The notes: a model not told the origin generated them from the letters alone. Positions 11,308-21,568 are shown, counted from the first letter of the stretch. The stretch: DNA of 62,500 nucleotides from Nemertoderma westbladi (GCA_032718475.1 JAUCBJ010004934.1:1-62500); one strand, 5' to 3'. Translations and numbers: made by a program.

Positions 11308-11738
11308 ATGAATTTTAAAAGATAATCACGATTCAGTTTTTCCTACATTTCTTACAATAAAGGTTTATAAGTTCATGAGAGGCGAGCCGCACCAATGCAG
11401 TATTCATTGTCACTTTCGGGCGAATCTATTAACTACTTACAAACATTTTACAAATTAAATTAAAGTACAATACATTCTACCGGACTAAACTGTACAAGAA
11501 AGGGAATAGTAGTGGCCTGCCTAGGAATGTATGAATGAGCCAAAACTCAGTTTGTTGCTTAGCAACCCCAACAAACAATGTGAGTAGCTATTACAGCATT
11601 ATAAGAAATCACTGATATAAATCTACCGGTACCGGTAGGCTGTGAAGCAGTGGAGAACATATATAATTTATAAAAGTACGGGAAGTTTTGGGAATTATAT
11701 GGGCTTATAATTTATCGTTGTTGGTGACGCAACCAAAG
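11308..11738 (+). promoter_or_regulatory. Region upstream of dzip1
   Basis: About 430 bases separate exon 14 of the host gene from the dzip1 ATG and must hold the dzip1 promoter and 5' leader if there is no upstream exon. No TATA box or initiator could be assigned. An ACCAAAG immediately before the ATG could be leader sequence or a trans-splice acceptor; this is not decidable here. Confidence 0.3.
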
Positions 11739-12566
11739 ATGACGTCCATGCACGCCGGTTACGGTACCGGTAACTACGGCAACCAGGGCCCCAACAACCC
11801 GCCCCCGGTCGGGCCTGGCTTCGCGTTCCGGCGGCGTCAGGAACGGCTCGACTGGCGGAAACTCGGAGCCGTCGACGTGGATAGAATCTCCCGCGAACTC
11901 GACTATCGCGCTCTGCAGGACAACGTGATGAACGTAACCTTCTGCAACATCGACCAAGAGATAGACCCCAGAACGCTGGACCCCAACTTCGTGAAACTAT
12001 TTAAACTCGCCCAACTCACAATCGAGTACCTCCTCCACTCGCAGCAGTACCTCACGGATACGATACTCCGGATGGAGACGCAACTACGTAAAGTCGGTGA
12101 CCACCGACACAACGCCATCAACATTCTGGATCACAGAGAGGACGAACTCAAAGCCTCAAAAAAGGAGAATAAAAAACGGAGGAAGATTATCGAGACTCAA
12201 CAAGCCATGATGACTGCGGGGTCTAACAACTACCACAAGTGTCCGTACTGCGCGAAGGCTTTCCTTGGTCCGCAGTACCTACAAGACCACTTGGAGAGGC
12301 GTCATATAGAACAGATTGAGAAGTCGGACAGTAATAAAGCCAATCAGGCCTTAGAGAAAGAGATTGAACGTCTTAAAGAGAGATTGAAAGACCAGGAAGA
12401 TCGCTTGGAGAGAGATAGGAATAATTCTTTGGCGAGGGAGCAGGCCTTGTTATTGGCGAGGAGTATGGGAGGAGGGAAGGAAGAGGGGGGTGGAGAGTGG
12501 AGGATTGCTCAGCTGGAGAGTCAGCAGAGACAGATGGAAAGTCTCAGAGAGAGTTTACTGAAGGAG
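11739..12566 (+). CDS. dzip1: DZIP1 (Iguana), exon 1: N-terminal domain and C2H2 zinc finger
   Basis: The frame from the ATG at 11739 encodes 276 residues. Residues about 33-115 match the DZIP1 N-terminal domain (RLDWRKLGAVDVD, NVMNVTFCNI, QLTIEYLLHSQQYL). A single C2H2 finger follows at about 168-190 (CPYC...H....H), then a charged coiled coil. DZIP1 family proteins act at the basal body and ciliary transition zone and are needed for ciliogenesis and Hedgehog signalling in vertebrates. The frame stays open for 17 codons upstream without an ATG, so 11739 is preferred. The exon ends in phase 0 at GAAGGAG before GTAAGTTAG. Reading on into the intron gives V-S-stop. The gene lies antisense within an intron of the giant spectrin-repeat gene. 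Confidence 0.9.
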
Positions 12567-13405
12567 GTAAGTTAGTCTAATAGGAGAGAGTTTACTGAAG
12601 GAGGTAAGTTAATATAATATGAGAGAGCTTACTGAAGGAGGTAAGTTAATCTAATAGGAGAGAGTTTACTGAATGGGGTAAGTTAATCTTATATGGGAGA
12701 GCTTACTGAAGGAGGTAAGTTAATCTAATATGGGATAGCTTACTTAAGGAGGTAAGTTAATCTTATATGGGATAGCTTACTTAAGGAGGTAAGTTAATTT
12801 AATATGAGAGAGCTTACTTAAGGAGGTAAGTTAATCTAATATGAGAGAGTTTACTGAATGGGGTAAGTTAATCTTATATGGGAGAAGGGAGAGCTTACTG
12901 AAGGAGGTAAGTTGATCTAATATGGGAGAGCTTACTGAAGGAGGTAAGTTAATTTAATATGAGAGAGCTTACTTAAGGGGGTAAGTTAATATAATATGAG
13001 AGAGCTTACTGAAGGAGGTAAGTTAATCTTATATGGGAGAGCTTACTGAAGGAGGTAAGTTAATCTAATATGGGAGAGCTTACTTAAGGAGGTAAGTTAA
13101 TATAATATGAGAGAGCTTACTGAGGGAGCTAAGTTAATATAATATGAGAGAGCTTACTGAAGGAGGTAAGTTAATCTAATAGGAGAGAGTTTACTGAAGG
13201 AGGTAAGTTAATCTAATAGGAGAGAGTTTACTGAAGGAGGTAAGTTAATTTAATATGAGAGAGTTTACTTAAGGGGGTAAGTTAATATAATATGAGAGAG
13301 CTTACTGAAGGAGGTAAGTTAATCTTATATGGGAGAGCTTACTGAAGGAGGTAAGTTAATCTAATAGGAGAGAGCTTACTGAATGGGGTAAGTTAATCTT
13401 ATATA
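12547..13405 (+). repeat. 37-bp intronic array of duplicated dzip1 5' splice sites
   Basis: Donor-like GGTAAGTTA motifs recur at 12567 (the real site), 12604, 12641, 12678, 12715 and onward to 13388, a 37-bp period with about 23 copies. Each unit repeats the last about 20 bases of exon 1 (GAGAGAGTTTACTGAAGGAG) and the first bases of the intron. One copy near 13127 has GT changed to CT, and one unit near 12885 has an 8-bp insertion. The array fills most of the 1,065-bp intron. Confidence 0.95.
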
Positions 13406-13631
13406 ATTTAATAGGAAAAGGAAATGGTTTATATAGTAGGAGAGAAGTTTCTTAGGGAGGTCTCATAAAATGTCCAGAATTGTTTTCATAATTTTCACTT
13501 CAGTTACATAAGTTTTCAAACAAAACCAGATCAGTGAAAAACCACTAATCAGTGATTTGTAACAATTTCGGATTACCATGATAATTCATGACCACTATAA
13601 TAAATTAGTCCTCCACAATCGATCCTTACAG

Positions 13632-15551
13632 GTTCGGGAATTAACGGGAAAACAATCGCAAAGTGAATCGAATCTGCGAGAAGCGTTGAGTCGGCGAGAA
13701 CGGAGAGCGAACAGAGAGGATGAAGACGAGTTGATGAGGAAACAGAGAGAAGAGTTGGCGATAATTAAAGAATCTCTCCGGAAGAAGATGTTCGATGTAG
13801 ACGGGATGGTGAAAGAGAGTGAAGGGAGATGGAAGTCGAGGTTGAAGCAACTCAAAGAGGAACATCGGGAGGAGGTACGGAGGCTAAACGGGGCCTTGGA
13901 GGACACCAACTCGAGGTTACGGTTGGTGCAGGAGGGAGCAGGAAGCAGTGGGAGTTACAACGCCGAGGTAGAGGCGTTACAGAGTCGAGTTAGGGAGCAA
14001 AGAGAGGAGATAGAACGACTAGAAAGGGAGCATCGAAGGGAGCCCATAGAACGGGCGTTAACGCCCCCCGAACGGGCACTGACGCCCACAGAACGCGCCC
14101 GCACGCCCCCGCGCCCACCGCCCAGACGCCGGCCGCCGCCCCCCTCCGACGATGACGTCACAGACACCGAGGAGGTCCTGCTGCCCTTCACGTACAGCAA
14201 GTCGCCCCGGTTACTCGCCGCGCTGAAACGCGACCCGCGGCTTCTCGCCGCCGCCAAACCGGGGTTGATTAAAGGCATCGAGGCGGATTTGTATTCTAGG
14301 GGGATTCCGCAGGGCGCCAAGGCGATCAGCGACGCGGCCTTCGGGGAAGCGATGGGGAGGCTGCGGTTGGAACGGAAGGAGTTCGCGAGGGAGATCGGGT
14401 CGGATGAGTACGGGCAGCTACGGAGGGCCGTGGCCGCGGATGTAGATCGGTTCGCGAAGGAGAGGATGGAGAGCAGGGCGAAACCGAGGCGAAACCAGAA
14501 GGTTAAGTTCGTGTCGAGGTCGGGGAGGGGGCATCAAGGGTATGGGGGGTCCCCACAGAGGGGGCATGATGAGTACAGGGGGTCACCAGGGAGGGGGCAT
14601 GATGAGTACAGGGGATCACCAGGGAGGGGGCATGATGAGTACAGGGGATCACCGGAGAGGAGGGAGTACGGGGGGTCCCCACAGAGGGGGCATCAAGGGT
14701 ACGGGGGGTCCCCACAGAGGGGGCAGAGGGAGTACGGGAGGTCCCCCCAGAGGGGGCACCATGAGTACGAGGGTTCCCCGGCTAGGGGACAGTACCCGGG
14801 CGAGCGAGTACGGCTGAAGAAGGACGTGGATTACCAGAACGTAGGCGTGAAATCGCCGACGAAGAGTGGAGGTTACAGGGGGGCAGGGTCGCCGGCGAGG
14901 GGTGGGGTGTCGCCTGCGAGAGCGACACGGGACGGACGGGACATCAACCGGGACAGTCGGGACGTCAACCGGGACAGTTTGGGCAGCAGCTGGAGTTCCC
15001 GTCGGGGGGCGGACGAAGCCGACGCTGTAATCGACTGGGACGACGTCTCGGAACTGGCCCCCTCCGCCTCGAGCCCCCAACACCGGCGCGGCGGCCACCA
15101 ACCGGTGCTGACCAGCACCCCCAGTAAGAAGCGCCCCCAAGCGGCGGCTCGGGAATCCCGGGGGATGGTGGCCGAGCTCACGGAGAGTATCGAGCGCCAA
15201 CTAGCGACTAGGAAGGGAATCGATTCGGCGGGTGCCGGGGCCGTCGACACGGTGAAGGACTTTAAGGATGACGACGAGGTTTCCGAACCGTTCTCTAACT
15301 CATCGCAAGAGGGCGACGGTAAGGGGAGGCACCGCCACGAAGGGGGCGGCGGCGGCGGGGGGCGCCCGGGGTCGGGGGGGCAGTCTGGCAGACACAGACA
15401 CGGCGACGCCGCCAGGGACTCGGTGAACTCCTACGGATCCTCTTTGTGGAGTAAATCCGGTGTCGGGGGTGCACCGCATTCCGGTGCTGGCCCCACCGGT
15501 GTCAGCGCCAGTAGCTGGGACACAGAGAGCATTGAGGACATACACATATAA
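13632..15551 (+). CDS. dzip1: DZIP1 (Iguana), exon 2: coiled coil and C-terminal region
   Basis: The acceptor is CGATCCTTACAG at 13620-13631. The frame begins VRELTGKQSQSESNL, continuing the coiled coil in phase 0, and stops at 15549-15551, giving about 915 residues in total. The part around 14210-14500 (KPGLIKGIEADLYSRGIP and a following helix) resembles the conserved DZIP1 C-terminal segment after the coiled coil. An Arg-Gly-Ser-Pro repeat occupies 14515-14790. Acidic VIDWDDVSELA and a terminal SSWDTESIEDIHI resemble short motifs near the end of vertebrate DZIP1. The exon is much more GC-rich than its surroundings. A DZIP1L-type paralogue cannot be excluded. Confidence 0.88.
   Translation, partial: VRELTGKQSQSESNLREALSRRERRANREDEDELMRKQREELAIIKESLRKKMFDVDGMVKESEGRWKSRLKQLKEEHREEVRRLNGALEDTNSRLRLVQEGAGSSGSYNAEVEALQSRVREQREEIERLEREHRREPIERALTPPERALTPTERARTPPRPPPRRRPPPPSDDDVTDTEEVLLPFTYSKSPRLLAALKRDPRLLAAAKPGLIKGIEADLYSRGIPQGAKAISDAAFGEAMGRLRLERKEFAREIGSDEYGQLRRAVAADVDRFAKERMESRAKPRRNQKVKFVSRSGRGHQGYGGSPQRGHDEYRGSPGRGHDEYRGSPGRGHDEYRGSPERREYGGSPQRGHQGYGGSPQRGQREYGRSPQRGHHEYEGSPARGQYPGERVRLKKDVDYQNVGVKSPTKSGGYRGAGSPARGGVSPARATRDGRDINRDSRDVNRDSLGSSWSSRRGADEADAVIDWDDVSELAPSASSPQHRRGGHQPVLTSTPSKKRPQAAARESRGMVAELTESIERQLATRKGIDSAGAGAVDTVKDFKDDDEVSEPFSNSSQEGDGKGRHRHEGGGGGGGRPGSGGQSGRHRHGDAARDSVNSYGSSLWSKSGVGGAPHSGAGPTGVSASSWDTESIEDIHI
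14515..14790 (+). repeat. 33-bp coding minisatellite in dzip1 (11-residue GSP repeat)
   Basis: About eight copies of an 11-residue unit of the form GSPxRGxxxYx occur in frame, for example GSPGRGHDEYR. The period is a multiple of three and the frame is kept. It is probably a disordered low-complexity insertion. Confidence 0.85.
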
Positions 15552-15802
15552 CTTATTAGCCCAGAATATATTTATTGACAAACAGTTTATTTATTTACTC
15601 GGGTATTTTATTTATTGTAAATAAGTTCAGTTTGTATAACGAGTTCCTAGACTCTAAGACATTCCAAACTTGCATTCCCATTGGCCAATAGATATTTCAC
15701 TTTGTTTAAATGTATATAGTTTACTGTATTTTATTTTATTTAGAGTAAATTGGATTAATAGGAGACCTGCCCTACAAGGTGGAAGGAATTACGTCATACG
15801 AA

Positions 15803-15808
15803 AATAAA
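15803..15808 (+). terminator. Candidate polyadenylation signal of dzip1
   Basis: AATAAA occurs about 250 bases after the dzip1 stop codon. Several other AT-rich variants lie nearby, so the choice is tentative. Confidence 0.35.
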
Positions 15809-15983
15809 TTGTTAATTGTTTAATTAATAAATAAAATTAATTAATAAACACGTAATTAATTGCGGTTTGATCTGACAGTTAAAAGAAATCTGTACGTTTT
15901 AGTTCCTTTTTTAATTAATTTATAAATATATTTATTATGATTCTCAACTACACTGAAAGAAGTAACTGGCGTTTTTTTTACTA

Positions 15984-16068
15984 AAAAACCACCGGTTTTC
16001 CAAAAAAGCTGCCCTTAAAGTGCAACACCAGAACGAGGCGCTTTTTTTGGAAAACCGGCGGTTAAAAA
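15984..16068. repeat. Inverted repeat 3' of dzip1
   Basis: Arms AACCACCGGTTTTCCAAAAA and TTTTTGGAAAACCGGCGGTT are near-perfect complements separated by about 35 bases. It could be a MITE remnant or a hairpin in the extended 3' region. Confidence 0.8.
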
Positions 16069-16450
16069 ATTTCAAATAAACTAACGCTTTATTAGGATTA
16101 TAGTTGCTTATCAAACCTGCAGTTATAAAATTAATAAGTGGTTGTTTAATTTTTATAAGATGGCCTTTTTCTTGAATAACACGGACTTTCTATTTGGACG
16201 AGTGTATATGATACCGCTATGTAATTCAATTTATTTCTTATTATATTGGAAATCCATTATGGGTTCGTGGTGAGCAGAAAAAACGGAAAATAATAACAAC
16301 AAGAAGTTTCTTTATTCGAATTACTTCTTTAAAAAAAGAAGTCCCAGCGATAATTTTTCATATCAATATGGTTCTATTTGAATTTAAACAGCGGGTCTCG
16401 GCCTTCAACATCGTTAATACTAATATAAACTTGCGCCTCCGACCACTAAC
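16069..16450. other. Intergenic part of the host intron, nothing recognised
   Basis: AT-rich sequence between the hairpin and exon 13, with no supported feature. Confidence 0.4.
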
Positions 16451-16618
16451 CGATTCTATCTCCGTTAACAACCCGTTCTTCGTGGCGATGACTTGATCTT
16501 CCGTGCCACTCAGACTGACAGTAATTCCCGGATCCAAACACGTCGAACATATCTTATTGCCAATCTCCTTCACGCTCTCAATGTCAGCATCTTTGGCGGA
16601 AATTCCGTTGCGAATTTC
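16451..16618 (-). CDS. Spectrin-repeat protein, exon 13
   Basis: The acceptor is TTTTGTTTTGTAG and the donor GAATCG followed by GTTAGT. The exon is 168 nt in phase 0 and encodes EIRNGISAKDADIESVKEIG and a second half rich in polar residues. The frame stays open past the donor to about 16358, so the 3' end rests on the splice consensus and on phase. The next intron (16450-11269) contains dzip1 on the opposite strand. Confidence 0.75.
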
Positions 16619-16719
16619 CTACAAAACAAAATTTATACTAAAACAACCGGTTTTTAAAGTACGATCATAATAAATAATATTATATTGGTTGGGGTTGGAG
16701 ATCACATTAGCAGCAGCAG

Positions 16720-16965
16720 CTGATGTGGTCGAGTGGTGACATCCTGGGCTTCCAATTAGGAAGCCCTGGTTCGATCCCTAGGTGGGACAGCACTGTTTTG
16801 GCACAGTGCTTTAAATGCTGCAGGCCCGGGCTTTCATCCTTCAGTTGTCGATAAATAGGAACCAAGGCAACTTGGTAAACAGACTGGAAGGGTTTACTGT
16901 GGAAGATCACCCATGGTGGAGAACTTTCCTTGGCTAACGAGCCTAAAAGTTTCTCCATTCATTCG
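16720..16965 (+). mobile_element. tRNA-derived SINE-like element
   Basis: The tRNA-like head has an A-box-like TGTGGTCGAGTGG and a B box GGTTCGATCC, about 34 bases apart. An unrelated body (CAGCACTGTTTTGGCACAGTG, TTTAAATGCTGCAGGCCCGG) follows. The body is shared with the copy at 9050-9178. It lies in the intron between exons 13 and 12. Confidence 0.75.
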
Positions 16966-17015
16966 CCTAGGATATCGTGATATTGCAGTTATTAGTTACT
17001 AATTATGTAACTTAC

Positions 17016-17165
17016 TTGGCATGACTGCAAAGCCTGGTTCACACTAATCTCATGAGCAATCTTCTTATTGGCTAACACCGTCGTCTTAGCAACACTAAAC
17101 CATTGGATTAAATCCTCCACTACTTTTTCATATTCCAGCCAATGAGAGTGGAGTAATTCCAACAT
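17016..17165 (-). CDS. Spectrin-repeat protein, exon 12
   Basis: The acceptor is TTATTATTCCAG and the donor TGCCAA followed by GTAAGT. The exon is 150 nt in phase 0 and encodes HWLEYEKVVEDLIQWFSVA, with two tryptophans spaced as in spectrin repeats. Confidence 0.83.
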
Positions 17166-17285
17166 CTGGAATAATAAAGGAATTTAATTTGAGGAAATGA
17201 AACGCAATCGCACACAATGTTTTATAAAGTTTGCCAATTTAATTCCAATTACTTCCATAACACTGACTACTAAATATCCATTCAC

Positions 17286-17441
17286 CTTGAGACGATCTTG
17301 TACAGACTCTGACACAGTTTGGTAACGATTGTTCGCGATGTTAATGTGTTCGTTAAGTTCTACTGGTTGGTTGGGTTCCATCCTCGAGTGGTTAACATAA
17401 TCCAATTGGTTTCGCTTACTCGTCATATCTATACCGATACT
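17286..17441 (-). CDS. Spectrin-repeat protein, exon 11
   Basis: The acceptor is CCGTTTATTTAG and the donor CTCAAG followed by GTGAAT. The exon is 156 nt in phase 0 and encodes a Met/Asn-rich linker followed by NIANNRYQTVSESVQDRLK, a typical spectrin helix C to A transition. Confidence 0.78.
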
Positions 17442-18167
17442 CTAAATAAACGGAAACACAAGAAATTCATTCAACTGGAATCACTTAAAAATTAATATTA
17501 ATAACAAAATATTAACAAACTTAATAATATTCGACAATTAATTAAATTAGTCAGATAACAAAAAATTTTAAATCACGAAAATTAATTATATATATAAAAT
17601 AAAAATGAAAAAATAATGAAAAGTTATAGGGTTCGAAATAATTCCTTTAATAATTTCAGATTATAAATCCGCTCAGACACAACAAATCGTTTAACAGCAA
17701 CTAAATAAATTAGGCGATTAACCCAACAAAATACCAATTAATTTAATATCGATCGGTCCCGGTTACAATCTAAGGGAAATGATTGGCAGATGGGAACGGA
17801 AGGATTGTAAATAACGACCAATAATACCAACACAATAAAAAGGGCCCAGATGTAATAAATGTTTCTGTAATTAAAGATACCCACTGGATAAATGGATGTG
17901 TGTCACACTCTCTTGGTGGGGGGTCCCGGTACAGCAATCCACGGAAGACACGCGTTGGCGACTATATATAAATACCTTTTGTGTGGCAATGCCTGTCTAT
18001 CACGCAATAGCAGCTACCACACACGCTACGCAATGATCGACACAGATGTTTACTAATAATAGAACGACACAATTAAGTGAATGACTCATTTGTATCTGAT
18101 TATATTGTGAAGTGTAAACCACTAGTAACGTATTTATCCCGTTTCCGCAACCTACAACGCGACTAAC
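17442..18167. other. Intron 10, no feature recognised
   Basis: AT-rich intron between exons 11 and 10. It contains no supported repeat or gene. Confidence 0.45.
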
Positions 18168-18284
18168 CTTGTACTTATGTAGTTGTTTTAGCACAATCTG
18201 AGCGGACGTCAACCGAGTGTGTTCAATGTCGTCACACATCGTCGAATGAACGCCGTCCAACCACAAACTCAGTTCCTTTAGGAC
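18168..18284 (-). CDS. Spectrin-repeat protein, exon 10
   Basis: The acceptor is CTCTATTACAG and the donor TACAAG followed by GTTAGT. It is a short exon of 117 nt in phase 0. It encodes VLKELSLWLDGVHSTM and a helix ending QLHKYK. The LSLWLDG segment matches the WL step of spectrin helix B. Confidence 0.8.
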
Positions 18285-18811
18285 CTGTAATAGAGGCGAG
18301 GACTTGTTTTTGGGTTGATAGTCACTAAAATATTTACCTAATGTTTATGTAAACTGCCCGGGTTATGGAAACAATGCCTGTTGAAGGCTATGGATGTTCT
18401 GCCACAGTAAATCCATCATCCACTCTCTTGGAAAGTTAACATAGCTTTGTGATTTAAAGTAAAACATCTTAAAGGAATTGATTGTTTTAAATTTTCTCGA
18501 GTCAGTTATCGATACGGTACAATAATATTTAGCCACAATAATAGAACCCCGATGTCTTAAAGTCCGTCAAACGGCCTCAATGTTTTATTAAAGGGAATAT
18601 AACTGAAAGAATGTTGTTGACAGACATCCAATTATTGCTATTGAATTATTGATATTAGTGGCAGCGATGTTCTAATGCATGTAGTATCGGTGGGTACTGA
18701 TGATTTCACATTGAACTGAACTGGGCACTTTTATTAATAACAGAAACAGAATCATAAATAACAATTATATTATTAATATTACATTGGATTAATAATAATC
18801 ATATTCACTAC
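18285..18811. other. Intron 9, no feature recognised
   Basis: AT-rich sequence between exons 10 and 9, with nothing supported. Confidence 0.45.
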
Positions 18812-19018
18812 CTGTGTGGACGGCAGACTCTCGAAATGAGCAGTCGAAAGTTGATCCGCTACCATAGGCAATCTCGATTCCAGAATGTTCCACGCGGTTT
18901 CTATGGTATCCAGGGTTCGTTGTACGTAAGCGCACCCTCGTTCCTGTATGAGTTGATGTCCTCTAGACATTACAGACAGTCGGAGTCCCTGGTTCCATTG
19001 TAAATCTCTTCGGAACTC
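18812..19018 (-). CDS. Spectrin-repeat protein, exon 9
   Basis: The acceptor is TTTACCTTCAG and the donor ACACAG followed by GTAGTG. The exon is 207 nt in phase 0 and encodes EFRRDLQWNQGLRLSVM and TAWNILESRLPMVADQL, continuing the helical rod. The intron before it (23592-19019) is the one enlarged by transposon-like and duplicated sequence. Confidence 0.82.
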
Positions 19019-19112
19019 CTGAAGGTAAAGTTACAAGTATAGGAGTCCATGCTGGGCTCTCTCTATCTGCTGAGGACATCAAATCTCTGGATAGCATCGA
19101 GATATCTCATTG

Positions 19113-19134
19113 CCCCCCCCCCCCCCCCCCCCCC
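19113..19134. repeat. Poly-C tract
   Basis: About 22 consecutive C residues occur in the large intron before exon 9. The length may be imprecise in the assembly. Confidence 0.8.
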
Positions 19135-19277
19135 CTCCAAGCTTTATATTTGAACAAAGACGCCTCCACTTTGAAGGACAATGCTTTCGCCGTGAGGACC
19201 AGCATGTGCAAAATTAGCAAGGTGGCCAACTCATGAATGACTTGGGACATCTTTTAAAAGACCACTGAACTTGAAGA

Positions 19278-19350
19278 CGGGGTAGCTTAGTTGGTTGAGC
19301 GCCGGGCCTGTAATCTAATGGTTGTAGGTTTCATCAATATCCATGAATTT
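19278..19350 (+). mobile_element. tRNA-like sequence, probable SINE or tRNA pseudogene
   Basis: GGGGTAGCTTAGTTGGTTGA matches a tRNA D arm and A box, and an anticodon-like loop CTGTAAT follows. The B-box region (GGTTTCATCAAT) is degraded and no acceptor stem closes, so it is not a functional tRNA. Confidence 0.5.
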
Positions 19351-19399
19351 GTTGGAACACGTCCAAATTAAATTCTTGAAACCTCGGTTAAAAATACGT

Positions 19400-19595
19400 T
19401 AAGGCCCGTTCACATCCAACGAACAGTACACTGTGCAGTGTACCGCAGGGCCAGCGGTACACCGCTGAGTGTGAACGACCCTGCGGTAAACGAGCGGTGT
19501 CTGTGCGGTAAATTATTTTGATTACCGTTGCGTTGACTGTGAACGACCCAACATGTAGTTGTGCGGTACACCGCGCGGTGTCCCGCAACACATTA
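19400..19595. repeat. GC-rich palindromic segment, possible MITE
   Basis: Short palindromes such as CAGCGGTACACCGCTG and GCGGTACACCGCGCGGTGT recur, along with TTCACAT and GTGTGAACGACC words in both orientations. This is typical of small non-autonomous inverted-repeat elements, but no clear terminal repeats or target duplication were identified. Confidence 0.4.
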
Positions 19596-20061
19596 AAATA
19601 ATGTTAATAAAATGATTGTCTTGAGAGACTGTTCAAGTCACCATGAAGAGATAGACAACAAGTTACGGCAATGGTACTGCGCAGTTTACCACTGGCTATT
19701 AGAAACATGTTCAAATGCATAATCAATGTCAAAACACTGTCGGCCTTCGCCCTCGGGCAGCTAGCTCGGACAAAACTCATTTCGTTTCCTCACTTTTTGC
19801 CAAACTGAAAAAACAAGTTTTTGTGATCCAAATAGCCTTTTCCCTCGCTTTTAGCATCAAAAGTGTTAAAAGTCGAGTTTTTAAGTAAAAAAACAGCGCT
19901 AAACCTCGATCTTATCCTCACTTTTAGCCAAACTGCGTAAAAACGAGTTTACATAACCAAAAGAGCAGCGCTTTTGACCCTATAACATCACAAAAGTGTT
20001 AAAAGACGAGTTCTTGAGTATAAAAACAGCCATAATTTTGTCAAAAGACGGCTGTGACCTG

Positions 20062-20381
20062 TCATTAATATGAAAACAATAAAATAGGACATGGGGTCGT
20101 ATTCCCTTGGATACTACCTAGCATTTAGGGCCACTTGGGCCACTGTTAGTACTCAGGCACTAAGGCCCATCAAAAAAACAAAATACCAAATCGATTTTAG
20201 TGCTACATAACCCAACCCAACTACCACAAGAAAATTACACCAAACCATACAGTAACTACAGGTTCCGGTAAGTATTGCACGAAATAGGCTATCCCATAAA
20301 TTACGAAAAATCTAAATGCTAGGTAGTATCTGAGGGAATAAGACCCCATGTCCTATTTTATTGTTTTCATATTAATATTAC
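20062..20381. mobile_element. MITE-like element with about 60-bp terminal inverted repeats (copy 1)
   Basis: ATTAATATGAAAACAATAAA at the left end is mirrored by TTTATTGTTTTCATATTAAT at the right, and the complementarity continues through ATAGGACATGGGG and CTACCTAGCATTT. A GTGACCTGTCAT word occurs on both sides (left end and near 20430), which may reflect a target duplication or a larger element. No coding capacity is present. Confidence 0.8.
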
Positions 20382-20465
20382 AATCCCTCTAAAGTCGTGG
20401 TTGTCAACATCATATAATTATATATTTACAGTGACCTGTCATGGCCGACAATTAGTGGAAGTTGG

Positions 20466-20560
20466 GGGAGCAGTCAAGGGGATCAGTCAAGGGGATCAGT
20501 CAAGGGGAGCAGTCAAGGGGATCAGTCAAGGGGAGCAGTCAAGGGGAGCAGTCAAGGGGA
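20466..20560. repeat. 13-bp tandem repeat (GTCAAGGGGAKCA), copy 1
   Basis: Seven copies of a 13-bp unit alternate between GGGGATCA and GGGGAGCA forms. Confidence 0.9.
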
Positions 20561-20699
20561 GTACATTATTAAAAACATGACAAAACTTTTGGTTCTCACA
20601 ACTTTCAACAAACATTTCCAATGCGACACATCTTGAAGCAGCACACTATCCTACACTGCCTGCTAGGTAATCTACTGTTGATGTATCAGTCAATAGATT

Positions 20700-20765
20700 A
20701 TATGACCTGCGAGTTGGAAGTCTGACGCTCTAACCATTCAGCTAGCGGCTCAGGTAAAAGATAGA
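20700..20765 (-). other. tRNA-like remnant (second copy at about 21926-21991)
   Basis: On the minus strand, GCCGCTAGCTGAATGGTTAG resembles a tRNA D arm, followed by an anticodon-stem-like GTCAGACTTCCAACTC. The T arm is not conserved, so this is a SINE fragment or tRNA pseudogene. It is present in both block copies. Confidence 0.45.
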
Positions 20766-21248
20766 CCTGGAAATACTATCTAATACCTTGTATTTCCGCA
20801 ATTTACATTCTCATGGCCTCCCACCTGTCAATACCATCATCTGCTGCCACTGAGCTCAACCCTACCGTACTCGGCCGTCTTTAACCACTCGCTACAATGA
20901 AAGAGTAGTGTATACAGAGTGTATATAGAGTAGAGTAGTGTAAAAGACTAGCTCGGACAAAACTCATTTCGTTTCCTCACTTTTTGCCAAACTGAAAAAA
21001 CAAGTTTTTGTGATCCAAATAGCCTTTTCCCTCGCTTTTAGCATCAAAAGTGTTAAAAGTCGAGTTTTTAAGTAAAAAAACAGCGCTAAACCTCGATCTT
21101 ATCCTCACTTTTAGCCAAACTGCGTAAAAACGAGTTTACATAACCAAAAGAGCAGCGCTTTTGACCCTATAACATCACAAAAGTGTTAAAAGACGAGTTC
21201 TTGAGTATAAAAACAGCCATAATTTTGTCAAAAGACGGCTGTGACCTG

Positions 21249-21568
21249 TCATTAATATGAAAACAATAAAATAGGACATGGGGTCGTATTCCCTTGGATA
21301 CTACCTAGCATTTAGGGCCACTTGGGCCACTGTTAGTACTCAGGCACTAAGGCCCATCAAAAAAACAAAATACCAATGCGATTTTAGTGCTACATAACCC
21401 AACCCAACTACCACAAGAAAATTACACCAAACCATACAGTAACTACAGGTTCCGGTAAGTATTGCACGAAATAGGCTATCCCATAAATTACGAAAAATCT
21501 AAATGCTAGGTAGTATCTGAGGGAATAAGACCCCATGTCCTATTTTATTGTTTTCATATTAATATTAC
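21249..21568. mobile_element. MITE-like element (copy 2, by block duplication)
   Basis: The same inverted-repeat element lies at the equivalent position of the second block copy, with identical ends. It was copied with the block, because the flanking sequence is also duplicated. Confidence 0.8.

Noticed and set aside
13595-15581. Minus-strand open frames opposite dzip1 exon 2
   Set aside because: They are shadows of a GC-rich coding exon; the conserved DZIP1 motifs lie on the plus strand.
16707-16958. 83-codon minus-strand open frame
   Set aside because: It coincides with the SINE-like element and is explained by it.
19278-19350. Functional tRNA gene
   Set aside because: The B box is degraded and the acceptor stem does not close; it is listed as a tRNA-like remnant instead.
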